A stretch of DNA of 64,000 nucleotides from Solenopsis invicta (GCF_016802725.1 NC_052667.1:5670501-5734500); one strand, 5' to 3'; counted from the first letter of the stretch, positions 1 to 12,470 are shown. A program made the numbers and translations. Notes: generated by a model not told the origin, from the letters alone.

Positions 1-716
1 AAAATTTCCCCATGGACAGAATCAAAGTCCTTGGGTGTACAAACAAAAACAAAAGTAGTACAAACGGATACAAATGAAGTACAATCGATATGTATTAAGC
101 ATTTTTGTTTTTTATAAAGTTGGACGTTAGCTTCACACCGGTGACTGCTGTGGAAGTGCTGTGCGTGTGGTGTAATCTCTAAAACGAAAGTAACTGGTAG
201 TCTAAACCCCCGAACGATGAGAACACGACATTTTGCCAAAAGTATTTAACACGGGACATACTATTCTGTCGGTTCAACAAACTCGGTGTGGGTGTAACGA
301 AAGAATCTCGTTTATACGACGAGAATAATGATTAGCATCAATATTGTCGACCGGCACGCACAAACTACCTAGCTGTGAACGCTGAAAGAAAGAAAACTCG
401 ATGGAATCAGACACGCTATTCCCATTCTAGCTTCTCGACAATTTCTTCTTGTTTCTTGCGAGAAAGTTTCAATGAGAAAACTGCGTTTTCTTCTACGTGG
501 AAATATCGATTGACTGTTTACACAACCGGCTTTACGAGTATATATTTTTTCGATGCATTATTTGAAGATATTTTCTATTACATCGCAATATAAAATATAT
601 CTTTGTAATATTGAATAATAGGATCACCAGTTAACAAATAAATAAAAAATCAAACTAGTCGATAAACAGAGAAATAAAATTTTTATGTATAACTACATTT
701 TTTAATAAAAAAAAAA

Positions 717-750
717 TAAAATATCATTTTTATTAAAAAATGATATTTTA
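717..750. repeat. Perfect 15-bp AT-rich hairpin
   Basis: The arms TAAAATATCATTTTT (717-731) and its exact reverse complement (736-750) flank a 4-base loop. It is short and AT-only, so it may be a cruciform-prone repeat or the remnant of an inverted-repeat element. Confidence 0.7.
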
Positions 751-1055
751 ATAAAAATTTGTATAAAAATTAAATTATTAAAAATACAATTAATTCGCAA
801 TTTATTATTTTAATATTTTTCTGAAATAGTCATTTACTGATGATTGTTCAACGACTGGTGCAGCGACCCTAGATTAATTACAAATAATTATCACATGCTG
901 TAATAAATAGCAATAAAAATCTTTTCAAAACTTAGTGTGATGTTAACGACAAAAAATGTATATATAAAGTAAAGAAAATCATTTGAAATTACTTATACCG
1001 AAAGAAGGTCGTATGCATTGAGAAAAAGATGCTTAAAAATTCATTTGTGATATAT

Positions 1056-1093
1056 AAATTTATTTCATTGAAATAAATTTATTTCATTGAAAT
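1056..1093. repeat. Two tandem copies of a 19-bp palindromic unit
   Basis: The unit AAATTTATTTCATTGAAAT occurs twice head to tail (1056-1074, 1075-1093). Each unit holds the near-palindrome ATTTCATTGAAAT, so the pair can fold in several registers. Confidence 0.75.
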
Positions 1094-1290
1094 AAATTTT
1101 TATTTTAACATAGCAAAATAAAATTTTATTTCTAGCAAATAAATCAATTATTTAAGACAAATTAAAATATATTTCACAGAAATGTACATTTCGTCATTGC
1201 AATTAATTTTCTTTGCGACTAATAAATATCAAAGAAAATGTTACAAATAACATTTGCTTCTGGACTTTTTTTACTTTTTTCTCACATCAG

Positions 1291-1350
1291 TGTGGTTCCA
1301 TGTGGAAGCGACAGGATCGTAAGTGACAGGTCGCGAGTTCGAACCGACAC
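1291..1350 (+). mobile_element. tRNA-like head, probably a SINE or tRNA-derived relic
   Basis: The stretch GAGTTCGAACC at 1335-1345 matches the RNA polymerase III B box (consensus GGTTCGANTCC). About 42 bases upstream, TGGTTCCATGTGG (1293-1305) is a degenerate A box, and this is normal A-to-B spacing. I cannot fold a proper cloverleaf: the T-stem does not pair in the standard register and no acceptor stem is evident. A working tRNA gene is therefore unlikely. A tRNA-derived SINE head with an AT-rich tail (to about 1470) fits better. No second copy was seen in the window. Confidence 0.4.
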
Positions 1351-1625
1351 ATCCCGTACATATGAAATTTTAAATTCGTAATCTTTAGCGAGAGTCACAG
1401 AGAAACTCTTTAAATCTAAATGCTGATATAAAAACTGATAATCCCATCCAATATTACTATTACTTATAAAAAAATAGTCAAAAGCAAATATTACTTTAGA
1501 AACACATGTTTAGAAGCACTTACGATGTTTTCTTTTATACTTATTGATTATAAAAAATTTTAATTGTAAAATATACATTTCTGTAAAATATAACTCCTTC
1601 TTCTTATTGATTAATTTATTTGCTA

Positions 1626-1832
1626 CACTATTAAAAATGTCATAAAATCTAATGTATTTTAAGTTACGCATTTTTAATGTATCAATAAATGAAAATCATG
1701 TGCATGAAATTAGTGCACTTTTGCCAAAACATTAAATTTACATTAAATGTACATTAAATGTTTTTTAATGCACCTGCTTGAAATCTGCTTCCGTTACTTT
1801 ACATTAAATTCTGCTGCCAATTTTTAACAGTG
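1626..1832 (+). mobile_element. Family A MITE, copy 1 (TA-flanked)
   Basis: This 207-bp element starts CACTATTAAAAATG and ends TTTTTAACAGTG, with TA on both sides (1624-1625, 1833-1834). Its interior is full of ATTAAAT and ACATTAAATG words and has no ORF. It aligns along its whole length with 40840-41058 and, in reverse, with 39467-39661 and 39801-39997. TA target sites and short inverted ends are typical of non-autonomous Tc1/mariner-type elements; the superfamily is inference. Confidence 0.85.
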
Positions 1833-2624
1833 TAGGAATAAAATTTTATTCCGCCGTATTTAAGTTTATATCCCATAAATACTTTTTCACCGTCTTTTTC
1901 GGTGTACAAAAAGTACGCAAAATAATCTCTTAATTTCATTTTAATTACCAAAAAAATATCGCAAAGTATATGGACCAACATGGTCTTTCGTATGCAAATA
2001 AAAATTTTACGCGAGGACGATAACAAATTGTAATTGAAGCTCTTCTTTATTACCCGTGAAAGTGGCTCGTAACACGTTCGCCAGGCAGTAGACGAGGTCT
2101 GCATTGCAGATCCTCGAACTATAACAATACCCCGACAGTGTAACACACGGGCAGCGAAGTCACGTGTCTATAACAGTGTAACGTCACGGGCGTCTTAATT
2201 TCATGCATTGGGAACAGATCGATGGCTCTGAGGGGGTTTCAACTGCTATCCCCATAAAGCCGGTTACGGTTTGTTTCCGCGTATACCCGTCGCTTAAACC
2301 GGAGCTTTACACCGCCCGAGGGAGCGCGCGAAGTTTGCAAGTAACAGACGCGACTCGATAACACATTCTCAATTCAGCGGAAATGTCATACTTCGCTTTA
2401 TGATGTTATTGCAGGACGTATTGTTCGCGCGTCTGCGTGCTTTAACGTGTCAAGTGTGTGCATAAATTAATACACAAAATGGATTTCCACCGCGCGTCTA
2501 CCGAGTCGTTTTAAAAGGGCAAAACGCAATCGTATTTCCGGCAGCGCGAAAAAAATTCCACGCGCACAATTTAATTGCCGTAATTTGTCGCGTCGTAAAA
2601 TATTCGAGTAGCGGGAAGACGACG

Positions 2625-2646
2625 CTCTCTCTCTCTCTCTCTCTCT
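2625..2646. repeat. (CT)11 microsatellite
   Basis: Uninterrupted CT dinucleotide run at the 5' side of the CpG-rich island. Confidence 0.95.
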
Positions 2647-3360
2647 AGAATTATCTCTCGTTAATGATTACATCACACGCAGACCGAGGCACTTAAATTA
2701 AGTAGGAAATTGTTCCATTTAAAGAGAGCAATATAGCTTCGGGCAATTCTTCGTAATTACAACGAAACATTATAGGGGAGGGCGCCACCCTTCGTGTCAA
2801 CGACCGAAGGTCTATATTAAGAGGGTCACTGAAACCTAAGGTCAGTTTCATTCCGCCGGACCTTCGGGAGACGATAAATAAAAAGTGCGTCCCAGACACA
2901 CTTGGGTTAGCACAGAACCACCCTTTCGCACGCGTATACCGTTTATTATCGGATTACTACCGTGCCACCCAACATCGTCGAAGGGGGAGGATCACGAAAG
3001 CTTCGGACGCGGATATTGTTCGAGCGCAAGGGAGCAATTTTATCCATTTAACCCTGCCACAAAGGGGGATGCGTAGACAGTCGCACGGCTCGTTGAGTGA
3101 TAGCGAGAGATCGAAGCGAGACGAGACGAGACGTCTCGGAATTTCGAGAATACAGCGGCATCCCGGCTCTCTTTACTCTCTTTACAAAAGACGAAAGTGA
3201 ATCTAGTTTCTCTCCTCGTAACCGGCGATGCGTGTAAGCTCGCAGTCGCAACATTCTGAGTCCTAGATCTCCCGGCACTTTGGGATTCATCCTCGAGAGC
3301 TCGCATCCTCGAGAGTGTGGGCGGAAAGAGGCGAACGTGCGCGCGCAAAAAAAAAACCCA

Positions 3361-3424
3361 GAGAAAAAAAGAAGAAGGAAAGAGGAAAGCGAGCGAAGAG
3401 AGTTAAAGCGAAGAAAGAAAAGGC
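3361..3424. repeat. Purine-rich tract
   Basis: Nearly all A and G on the plus strand; the first 29 bases are pure purine, after an A9 run just upstream. Such tracts can adopt triplex structure, which is inference. They also create artificial Lys/Arg/Glu-rich ORFs. Confidence 0.75.
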
Positions 3425-3589
3425 GTCGTGCAAGACGAGGCGCAAAGGCGGCGACGCAGAAGTGCCGCGGAATGGAGTGCAAGATGGTGCACATCCATCC
3501 CATCCAACCCACCCACCTTCGTTCTCCACCTTCTCTTCGACCCTTCTTTCGGCCGGTCTCCTCCTCGTCGCTCTTTCGCGCGCTTTCAA

Positions 3590-3590
3590 G

Positions 3591-3621
<31 letters not shown>

Positions 3622-3622
3622 C
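3590..3622. repeat. (GGC)11 trinucleotide repeat, one interruption
   Basis: Eleven GGC units with a single GGT interruption near 3614-3616. It encodes poly-Gly or poly-Ala only in frames I consider spurious. Confidence 0.95.
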
Positions 3623-4393
3623 AGCCACGCATCGATCGCAAGATGAAAAGTGCTACGTTACCGCTGTGGCCGGTTGAATCGAGAGGGCTGAGTGCATTTT
3701 CCATCCGTCACCACCCTACCGCCGCTACCGCCGCCGCGCCGTCGCCACCGCCATCCGATTTTTCGCCTTATCCCATTCCCCGCCATCCTTCTTTCGCCTT
3801 CGCGGTTTTGTCTGTAATGCACACGCGTCGATGCGCGCGTGCGAAGCACGCTCGAGCGAGCGGTGCACTTGCACATGCACATACTCGCGCGCACGTGCTT
3901 TCCACCGTCACGCCGCGATCCCTTTGGCAGGCTGCTGCACACGGGATCGTTAACGACGCTTTCTGCTTGCGCTGCGAGCTTCTCTTCTCGTATCGCGTCT
4001 GAGCGTATTCGTTATAACACTGCGCTCGTTCTCGAAAGTCGCGGGGAAAGGGTGTTTTCTACGAGACGCGCGCGGTGCCACACAAAAAAGCACAGTGCAT
4101 ACCGGTGCGACTTCGTATCATGCGCGGCGCTTCCGCTAAATATAACTCTCAGATCTGGAATCTTATTTAATAACACTAAACATGAACGTGAGCTGAAAAT
4201 ACAATTCAGAACTGTAAACGAAAATGAAGCGGAAGACGAAGGCGGCAGAACGCTTTTGATATTAAATAAAAGCCAAAAATACATCTTACAATGATACCAA
4301 GACCAATTCATAATTAGTACCGTTTCGCGTTTTCTACGATCAGGGAGATGTTTAAAGATTTAAAGCGTACTGAAAAATAAATCAAATTTAGAT

Positions 4394-4410
4394 GGGGGGG
4401 GGGAGGGAGG
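4394..4410 (+). other. G10 run, possible G-quadruplex
   Basis: Ten consecutive G, then AGGGAGG. The G runs could form a quadruplex; this is sequence-based inference only. Confidence 0.5.
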
Positions 4411-7080
4411 TAAAGCTCCGCGGGACTACATTCGTAACGATTTACTCATTCGGCAGATACATCGCTGTGCAAAGATACGGCATAAATATTTCTCTCGTTC
4501 CCTTTGAATTTCCCCGTGCTTTTCGTTCTTTCTTTTCAGCGACCGCGTGGGACTCGCATTTGTGTTCGAGGGCCACGTTTTCACAGCGTGAAAAGAAATG
4601 GCGATTGTACATTCCCTTTTAACGACTCCTTTCTCGTCGCTGTCACCGCTTCCTGCGTTAACGCGTGCGTCAAGCTCTCACCGAATGCCTCTGCACCGAA
4701 TGCATTTTCTTTGTGCCGGCAAAATCCGTTTCAATGATTCTCGCACGGGAGCTTACTGGTTTAATAAAACCTCGCGCCACAGCGTAGACTAACGTATCAC
4801 GAATTCTTGGCGAGCTCCCCGTGAAAATCTTACCAATAAAAGATTAGTTTTCGCAAACTATGTCCGCAAAAATCTCGTAGCCTTAATTGCATGCAGGGTA
4901 AATGCATCCCATAAACTAACGAAATATGCTTTGCAATCTGATTTTGTAAACAATGTTAATAATGTTACTCACCTAACGAAGGGACGAAAGTCAAACTGGA
5001 CGAGGCTAGCACGAATCTGGAACAATACAGATATATACTGTTATTATTAGTCGCGCCAGAGTTTGTCACGTAATTGTAACTAACTTCGACTTTAACTAAG
5101 CGAATAATTAGCTACCGTTTCCCGAAAGTTACAGTATGTCGAAACAGTGAAATGTAATAAAGCGTTCCATTGTGTAAGCAGATCTGTAAATTCTGCAATC
5201 CTAACAAACCGCATCGTATTTTCGCAATTGTACAGGTATAGTGCTTTTAAGAAAGAAAAGTCAATTTTTCAAATAATACTCCGAAATGCAACAGAATCGA
5301 AACAAAGTTTTAAAGTAAGTTTTAAAATAATTATTATGCTCCTTGTAAGTGAAAATGATTCGCGTCGATGCAACGATTAAAATATTATCAATAGAAATAA
5401 AAAATACAAGCGCATTCTTCTCACCTCGTATCTCATATTTTAATAGATTTAGAAAATTATTGTATATATTCAATAAAAAATTAAAAAAAAAAGAATATAA
5501 ATAAATAATCAGTTTACTTATTTTTCCCTCGCGTTTTTATAATCCCCAAAGCTAGATGAATCACGGATGTTGGCCATTAAAAAAAAATAGATCATACAAG
5601 TTTATGAAGTCCTGGAATAATACTCTAAAGCAAAAATATTTTCGTACGCTTTCAAAAAATTTTTCTACTTTGTATTTTCTATTCGCGATTGTATTTGATA
5701 GCTACGATTTATCCTTTCAATGTAATGAAAGGATATCCGGTTTGTATATCACTGGCAGCCTGACAAATATCAAAGCTGATATGCAATCGTTAGTATAAAT
5801 AAGAAGGATATCAAAATGGCAAGATAATGAAGATTGGTAGCGACGATATGGGCTCGTGTTCCGCAAACAGATTATCACATATCGGTTAAGCTGGTTTTCA
5901 TGACAAGGAATGTACATTAGTACAAAGGACATCTTCGTGTTTCTCCCGAATGGGCACGAGAAGCGAAACCGGCATGTACCCGCGAAACGAAAAGTTTCCG
6001 TGGAAATGTCGCAGTTTAATTGAGTGCTAGAATGTGGAGGACATGTTTCTCGCGTAACCGATGTTGAAATTAAATTCCTATCGCCGCTAGCTTTGAAAAA
6101 TCGGAAGGGCTGGCTTCGATTCAGATTTACGCGTTTACGTGTCAAATATATATAATCTATATATATATAATTTAAACTATGTTTCACGTGTCATCTATAT
6201 AAAGAATAATCTATGAATCATTTGAAAAGACTCAAATTTCATCAGTAACAGTGATAATTATAATTTGTTTTTTTACTTATTATTAAAATTGTTTTTCAAT
6301 ATAGAAAAGATATTTTTTTCTGTACGTCGAGAAAATTACTCTTTATCCTAAATATGTAACAAATAATAATTGCCAAAGTAAAATATCAAAACTATAATAA
6401 CAATTAAATAATAACAATTAAAATAACATCAAAATGAGGTAACGTTTCTCTGCAGTTGCAAAGTAGAGTCATAATTTCAGGTTCTTCTTTTAATCATCGA
6501 GTGAAACAGATGCACCAGTGAGGGAATTGTCACATGTTAGTTTTTAATGAATAAAAACGTAACGTAGCGCTGTTGCGTTTTGCAGGCACAAGGGTATATA
6601 TATTAATCTCATGCATATAAAATCTTGTTTATCGCATTATTCAACCTGCCAACGAACGTAGCAAAGCGCACATTTTTCAGAAGCAGTGCTAAAAATTTCA
6701 TCGCGTGGAACGGGAGAAAGCGCGCCGGAGAAAACGTGAAAATAAATTTCTATGGCCAATCCGGTAACGCGCTAGAGGATTCCGGATTACTAAGGTTTTG
6801 TTTCGCCGTTAATCCTTTTTCGTCGTATTTCGTTTCAGTTAATTCCTGTTGGTGTTCCCCGCGTGACATCATTTATTAAACCCCGAGAGGCGGATTTGCC
6901 TAGCGCGCGCGTGAGTTTGACGGTAAAACACCGTAAAATGAAAAATGCAGTCCTCGCAGATCCACGCCGGTATAGATAACAACGAACTCTCGCAGGGTTT
7001 TACGTGCTCACTTTGATACTTTGATACCATCTTCGAATGACGCCCGAATGTCGCATTTACTTAACATGGCACCAGAAGAA
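4411..7080. other. Mixed-composition non-coding stretch
   Basis: Moderate GC to about 4800, then AT-rich. ORFs such as 5717-6187 (minus, 156 codons) and 6625-6879 (plus) match no family I know. No repeat pair, RNA gene or regulatory motif that I can defend. Confidence 0.5.
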
Positions 7081-7126
7081 GCAAAAACCATTTTATCTGG
7101 TCATGCAGAAATATTTCGCGTTTTTT

Positions 7127-7142
7127 GGGGGGGAGGGAAGGG
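7127..7142 (+). other. G-quadruplex-type motif
   Basis: GGGGGGGAGGGAAGGG offers four G triplets with short loops. In the second duplicate the same place is a T run and GTGTC, so the G tract is specific to unit 1. Confidence 0.5.
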
Positions 7143-7253
7143 TACTCGAAATTATTTCATGTAAGTTTCAACCTAATTTACACTATTTTGGAATTCGACT
7201 TCAACATCAAAAAAATATATAACAAAAAAAATAGAGTAACGTTGAGATCCTCG

Positions 7254-7287
7254 ATAATAAAAGATTTCCTTCATTATCTTTTATTAT
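7254..7287. repeat. 12-bp hairpin retained in both duplicate units
   Basis: ATAATAAAAGAT (7254-7265) pairs perfectly with ATCTTTTATTAT (7276-7287). The equivalent hairpin in unit 2 (7593-7604 with 7615-7626) has one mismatch. Confidence 0.75.
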
Positions 7288-7424
7288 ATGCTTGACGTCT
7301 GAGATGATTCACATTCATATACAGTTATAACACAATGACCTTAATTTGCAAACTGACACTGAATTCTTGCATAATAATTTTTAAAAAAATTTTAAAACTT
7401 AATATCAATATATCATATGGTAAA

Positions 7425-7722
7425 GCAAAAATTTTATCTAGTTATGCAGAAATATTTCGCGTTCTTTTTTTGTGTCTCAAAATTATTTCATGTAAGTTTT
7501 AACCTAATTACACTGTTTCGAAATTCGACTTCAATATCGAAAAAATATATAACAAGTAAAGTATATAAAATAGAGCAACATTGAGATTCTCGATAATAAA
7601 AGATTTCTTTTATTATCTTTTATCATATAATTGACAGCTGGGATGATTCATATTTTTATTCAGATATAAGAGAATGACCTTTTGCAAAATAAGTCAACTC
7701 AATATCAAAATGTCATATAGTG
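7425..7722 (+). repeat. Local tandem duplication, unit 2
   Basis: Second, shorter and diverged copy of the unit that starts at 7081. Substitutions and small indels are scattered throughout, so the duplication is not recent. No ORF is preserved between the copies. Confidence 0.85.
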
Positions 7723-8555
7723 AACAGTTTTAGATACGCATGATCTAAAACACCTTAATTTTTTTCTTATTTATTTATACGTTTCATTATTATATTTATA
7801 CAATACACTATACATTCTATTCATATCTTCTTTCGAAAAATGTAATTTCAAATTTCAACTGACTAAATTAACGATATTCGAATCTTATTATTATTAAATG
7901 TATCTATTGTTATATCCAGACAACTTTACTATGCTATTGTATTTATAAACGAGACAATGAGTAGTTATATTCTTTTTATACGGATTTTTTCTCGCGGACT
8001 TTCGGGATTTTACTTTTTTTTCACACAATTACTTAGAAAAGTTTAAACAAATGAACGAGTACTACGGTTCATCTAATTCATCTCAACTGTTTTGAGAAGG
8101 AAAATTGAGAATGGAAACTCACAGTTGATTTCCGGAAGCGTCGGGCACCATCTTTGTTCTATCTTAAAAACATACCTTTTGAAAATGACTCGAATCATAG
8201 TTGAAATGTTGATACCCTGTAATTATGTGACTCAATTTAGGCATAGAATAGATTTGAATACATAGAGAACTGCGACAGACTCTCACAGCCTTTCTTTCGA
8301 TTTGTTTGGAAAAAATATATGTATTAGCATAAAGAATTACAACAAAAAAAAAAAATTATTTTTTAAAGTATAAAAACATATTTTCGTACGTAAGAAAGTT
8401 ACAGTTTCCTTGTTCTGAACTGATAATCCATTGTAGATATTAGGTTATATTCAATTCTCCTGACTCAAGCATAAATTTTCTAATGTGCTATTCGAGGAAA
8501 TCGGCTCGTCAAACGCAGAAATAATTAATCAATAAGTCCCTGAAGTCAGTAATCT
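7723..8555. other. AT-rich non-coding stretch, nothing identified
   Basis: AT-rich unique sequence with A and T homopolymers. No ORF, repeat pair or RNA signal that I can support. Confidence 0.5.
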
Positions 8556-9736
8556 CATTAGCGCGGTAGCAGAGTACGTTCTCGAACACAGTCATGCCGG
8601 ATATCAATTTGTATGACAAAGCCATCCGATGATTCGTGTCGCCGTATAAATCTTCCCGGCGGCAAAGAGTGGAATTTCATAAAGGAGAAACGTGCGGATC
8701 GAACTGCTGCAAAACAAATTGATTTTTCGCGGCCGGGTATAAACGGAGGTAGGGCGGGCGGCGGCGCGTCCGCGTTCAATTCAGGTATTTCGCAAGCGGA
8801 ACAGTCGCATGGCATCGCGCAGGCATTTCCATTTCCGCGCGGGATGTATGTACGTATATGCATAAAGCTCGAAAATATCCACGGGTACGCACATGCACGT
8901 CGAGTGCAACACGGCGAGTGCGACGATCGCTCGTAATTTCATATCGTCCATTTTAGATAAGCGACATAACGCAAACGCGGATATAACGGCCGATTTTCAG
9001 ATTAAATATTATTAAATTTACGCCAACCGACAGCGTAAAAAAAAAACAAAAAAATATTTATGGGAATGCCCATTTGGCGGCATCATAAAAGATGCGTGCA
9101 ACAAGTTTTGTCATTGTGCTGAAACACAAAAAATATATATATATATATTATAAAATAAATGCGTTATAAAACAAGCGCAAAATGCTGGCGCATGTTGGCA
9201 GAAAGGAACAATCGTTAATTACAAAAATAGCTTTAATGAGACTATTAAAACCCACGTCACGCAAGTTTCATTTTCCAACGAGCTGCACGCGAGAGAAGGC
9301 GTCTTGGTAAATCTTCAGCAATACGTTTCCGATGAAGTAGGACGTGATGGCAGAAGATGACAAGATTCGCGACGAAGTTGGAAGTTCCTATCACGGTTGC
9401 TGTCGATGCGATCGTAATTGCCAGGGCATTCGCGATTCGACACACGGAGGTGCACTGTTGTCACGGTTCGCAATGTCACGGTTCGCAACGCACGTGGCTA
9501 CGCGCGGCGAAAACAAGAATTCTGGGGCGCGAATTAAAGCGCGAGGGAGAAAAAAAAAAGAAGAGACGCGAAAGAAAAAGAAGACACCCGGCCGGGTAAT
9601 GGACATATTTTTCTCTACGTCGGAAGAGTTCGATAATCTGCCACCTGTTAGGCTTAAAAGTGTCGGACGAGTGTCGTTAAAGGGGTCCAGCGCTGGAAAC
9701 CGGCCGCTGAAAAAAAATGGCCGAGTGTGCGCGCGA

Positions 9737-9773
9737 GGGAAAAGAGGGGGAGGGGGGGGATGCCCGGAGGGGG
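9737..9773 (+). other. G-rich tract, possible quadruplex
   Basis: Five G runs of three or more, including G5 and G8, separated by short spacers inside a CpG-rich patch. Structure is inference. Confidence 0.5.
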
Positions 9774-9968
9774 TGACGAGGGACGGCCGCGATATATTTG
9801 CAGGCGAAAAACCGGCGCGACGCCGCGCCGGGGTGAATAACGGGCGCCGTGCCGGAACGAGTCGCCGGAATTTATTGGCGCGATTTTTCGGCGAAACGAA
9901 AACTGCCCGCTTTATTTCGCGCAATAACAAAGCTCGAAGGCACGCGCGAATTGAATCAAATGGTAATT

Positions 9969-10013
9969 GAAAAAGAGGGAGAGAGGGAGGGTGAGAAAGA
10001 GAAAGAGAAAAAG
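9969..10013. repeat. Homopurine GA-rich tract
   Basis: 45 bases of A and G with a single T at 9992, made of GAGA and GGGAG words. Confidence 0.85.
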
Positions 10014-10640
10014 CTAAAGGGTAAGGATCACACGCGCTGCCTTTGAACTCAATAAACGCTCAGAATTTGCGGAAATTGCAGAGAGATCGAGACTGTGTGC
10101 CCCCCCCCCTTCTTTTTTCTCCCTGAAAAAAAAACGCAAAAAACGCGACGATGCTAGACAGACGCCGAAGCATCTTTCTAAGGGTGAACAAATAAACCCT
10201 TTCGCTCCAGTGTTGCGTTCGTGTCGACGTCCTCTAATAATCCAATATATACTATAATTTCCAATGAAACGCTCAGGTGTTCGCCGCCCACGCCCGCTAT
10301 TGTTCTCGTTCGTATTTCACATCGACGAAGACGGAAATAATTTCATTTCTCCGCGGTCTACCGACGGTCGGGTTAACGGGTCAAATGGACACGCGTGACA
10401 TGCCGTCGTGTCAGGAATGAAATTGCCCCGCCGCGCTGCCGCTGGCTTTCCTGGAATTTTTATCGAAGGATCCCTTGGCAAAAGCCATCCGACGCCGCGC
10501 GGACACGAATTATTGCCACTGCGGAATTTTCATCCCGGTCTAACCTACTGGGAGCGGCAGTGGCAGCTGCAGCATGCTTCTGTCCTTTTCTCTTTCTCTC
10601 TTTGCCGCTCATCTCCACCGCTCAAATAATTTCCATTCCA

Positions 10641-12050
10641 CGATTTGCTTAATTCTACCCCACTCATTCTCTCCTACGGCCAGTAATCTTCGCGAAATTA
10701 AGAAAATCGTATTATCTCTGCCGGTGGAGATCGATCGTCAAGAGATTACGGATGCCGCAGATCCGAGTGTAGAGTGTACTATATTGAAGATTATATTATC
10801 TCGATTATTGACAGTATCTTTTATTTTTTCGAAAAATAAAAGAATTCCGTAACCGTTCTTGAACGCGAAGACCGTTTTTTTTAGAGAGTGATGGATACAA
10901 CATGTCAAATTTAAATTGGGACTACGATACAAATCAAAATTTTGATAACAGTCACGTGTTTCAATTTTTGCGATCCAGTTGAACGAAGCTCTTGTTTTTC
11001 ATCGCGAGTAGCGAGCTTTCATTTTGCTGCACAAGTAGCGTGCTATTTAATTTAGTGATTAATTTGAATCACGCTCGATACTATATGTTAGAGGAAAATG
11101 TGTTTGCAGAAATGCGCGTATAACTCCCTGATAAGGCTGTCGCGATTATTATATACTAATAATAATTTTGTATAATTATATTAACAGTAATAAATGGATT
11201 ACGCGGCAATGTAATATTAATCCCAAGGTATAAGAAGTTTTCCCTAGTTAACGACATATTACGTCACTTTATAAGTGGACTTCAACGGCTTACTTCAGCC
11301 CCTGCAGAATTTTAATTTTGTTGCAAAGTCATTTAAAGTGGAATGTTAAAAAAAAAAAAGAAAAAGTCGAGAGAGAAAAAAGTTTCGTCGAGCAAAATTT
11401 TCGCTCAAGGAAAAGTAGACGTCAGAAATCGATCGATGGAATCCGTATAATAGAGGCATAAATCAGAAATTCTGAATATCGCGGACTTTAGATATGAATT
11501 CTGAATATTTTTGTGTCCGAACGGATCGATCTCTGCCTCCCTCAATGCCATATCTCCCGCAAATTTTTTTTTTTTATCGTGCCAACGTCGCGTCGGGCGT
11601 GCTGGCGTCTGTTCAGCGAGCTTTTAGAGGAAAAGCCGCTCGCGACGTCATCGATTTCGCATCAGGGCGAAGAATCAACAAGGACGAATCGACGGGACAA
11701 CTTAATTAAGGAACGTTCCAGAGGCATAAGCGGCTGGCTCTCTCCGACCACTTCCCACTTCCCTTCCTGTACTTTAATAATCGCGCGCACGGTAAAGTCT
11801 AAGACAAGACGGCAAAGTTTCGCGATTTTCTTAATCATTCCGGAACATCGATTAAGCGCGATACCAAATGAGAGATTTTCAAATAATTTTGCATGCAATC
11901 TATAGTTAACGTCTGCTTCGGAGTTTACATCAAACTGAAATGCAGTTGATATTGCAATATCTTCTTATCGCTCGGATAATTTTCCAACTTCTAACAATTC
12001 AAGAGTTTTGAGAAGAGCTTTCGCTGAGAAAGAGGGAGAAGCACCACCGC
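10641..12050. other. Mixed non-coding stretch
   Basis: AT-rich to about 11480, then moderately GC-rich. The ORFs 11513-11905 (plus) and 11662-11898 (minus) overlap each other and match nothing known. Confidence 0.45.
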
Positions 12051-12470
12051 GTGCCGTCACTCGCGCGACTTGAGATAACTCGTACAGAAACGGGAAATTT
12101 AACTGGGTCACGTTTCGTTTCACCCCGCAACGACGGCGGCGGCGGCGGCGACTCGCCCCGCCGTGAAATTGAGCTCGGCGCGCAACAGTGCCCGCGAAAG
12201 TGGACGAGCCACTGAATTAAGTCGCCACGCAGGTTGTCACATAGCGCGAGCAGACAGAACTTTATAATTGAACCCGCAAATTCGGCCGGAATTCACAGTC
12301 GCGCGAAAGCCGCGGCCCGAAACGCAAATGTGAGCGCAAAGAGAGGCGATAGCTTTCGCGAACTGCAATTTGATTCGTTTAAAATGAGTGGATATGAGTG
12401 TAAATGGAATGTGCAAACTGTTAATACGCGGAAGCTAGCATTTCGTTTAAAAGTCTGATATTTTCTTGCG
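12051..12470. other. Small CpG-rich patch with (GGC)6
   Basis: CpG-rich; contains a GGC run at 12133-12150. Short overlapping ORFs on both strands (12234-12458, 12293-12592) are not convincing. Confidence 0.5.

Larger units (their letters stand above)
1..1290. other. AT-rich non-coding stretch, no gene seen
   Basis: Mostly AT-rich DNA with many A and T runs. The one ORF (375-593, 72 codons) matches nothing known and has no supporting context. A perfect hairpin (717-750) and a short tandem palindrome (1056-1093) are listed separately. No coding or RNA gene is visible. Confidence 0.6.
2060..4320. other. CpG-rich island, no recognised gene
   Basis: Base composition shifts sharply to GC and CpG, with a (CT)11 run, a GGC run and purine-rich tracts. 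Long overlapping frames occur on both strands here (for example 3048-3704 minus and 3280-4002 plus). They translate to low-complexity Arg/Ser/Ala/Lys-rich sequence and coincide with the simple repeats, so I read them as chance. A promoter or 5' UTR of an unseen gene is possible; no core promoter can be assigned. Confidence 0.5.
7081..7424 (+). repeat. Local tandem duplication, unit 1
   Basis: This 344-bp unit begins GCAAAAACCATTTTATCTGG and aligns along its length with 7425-7722. Shared landmarks include ATGCAGAAATATTTCGCGTT, AATTATTTCATGTAAGTTT and GATAATAAAAGATTTC. Near its end it carries AATATCAATATATCATATGG, matched in unit 2 by AATATCAAAATGTCATATAG. An internal G run (7127-7142) is absent from unit 2. 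Confidence 0.85.
8556..10640. other. CpG-rich region with low-complexity ORFs
   Basis: CpG-rich patches at 8560-8950 and 9250-10640 surround an AT-rich gap. Overlapping frames on both strands (9344-9970 plus, 9391-9930 minus, 8613-8936 plus) are Arg/Lys/Gly-rich and built on purine tracts, with no domain. I treat them as non-coding. The region could be regulatory. Confidence 0.45.

Noticed and set aside
3048..3704. Long minus-strand frame (218 codons) and the opposing plus frame 3280-4002 (240 codons)
   Set aside because: Both lie on purine, GGC and pyrimidine tracts, overlap each other, and translate to low-complexity Arg/Ser/Leu/Phe sequence with no domain.
9344..9970. 208-codon plus frame
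   Set aside because: Lys/Arg/Gly-rich, based on poly-A and G runs in CpG-rich DNA. A 179-codon frame runs opposite. No motif.
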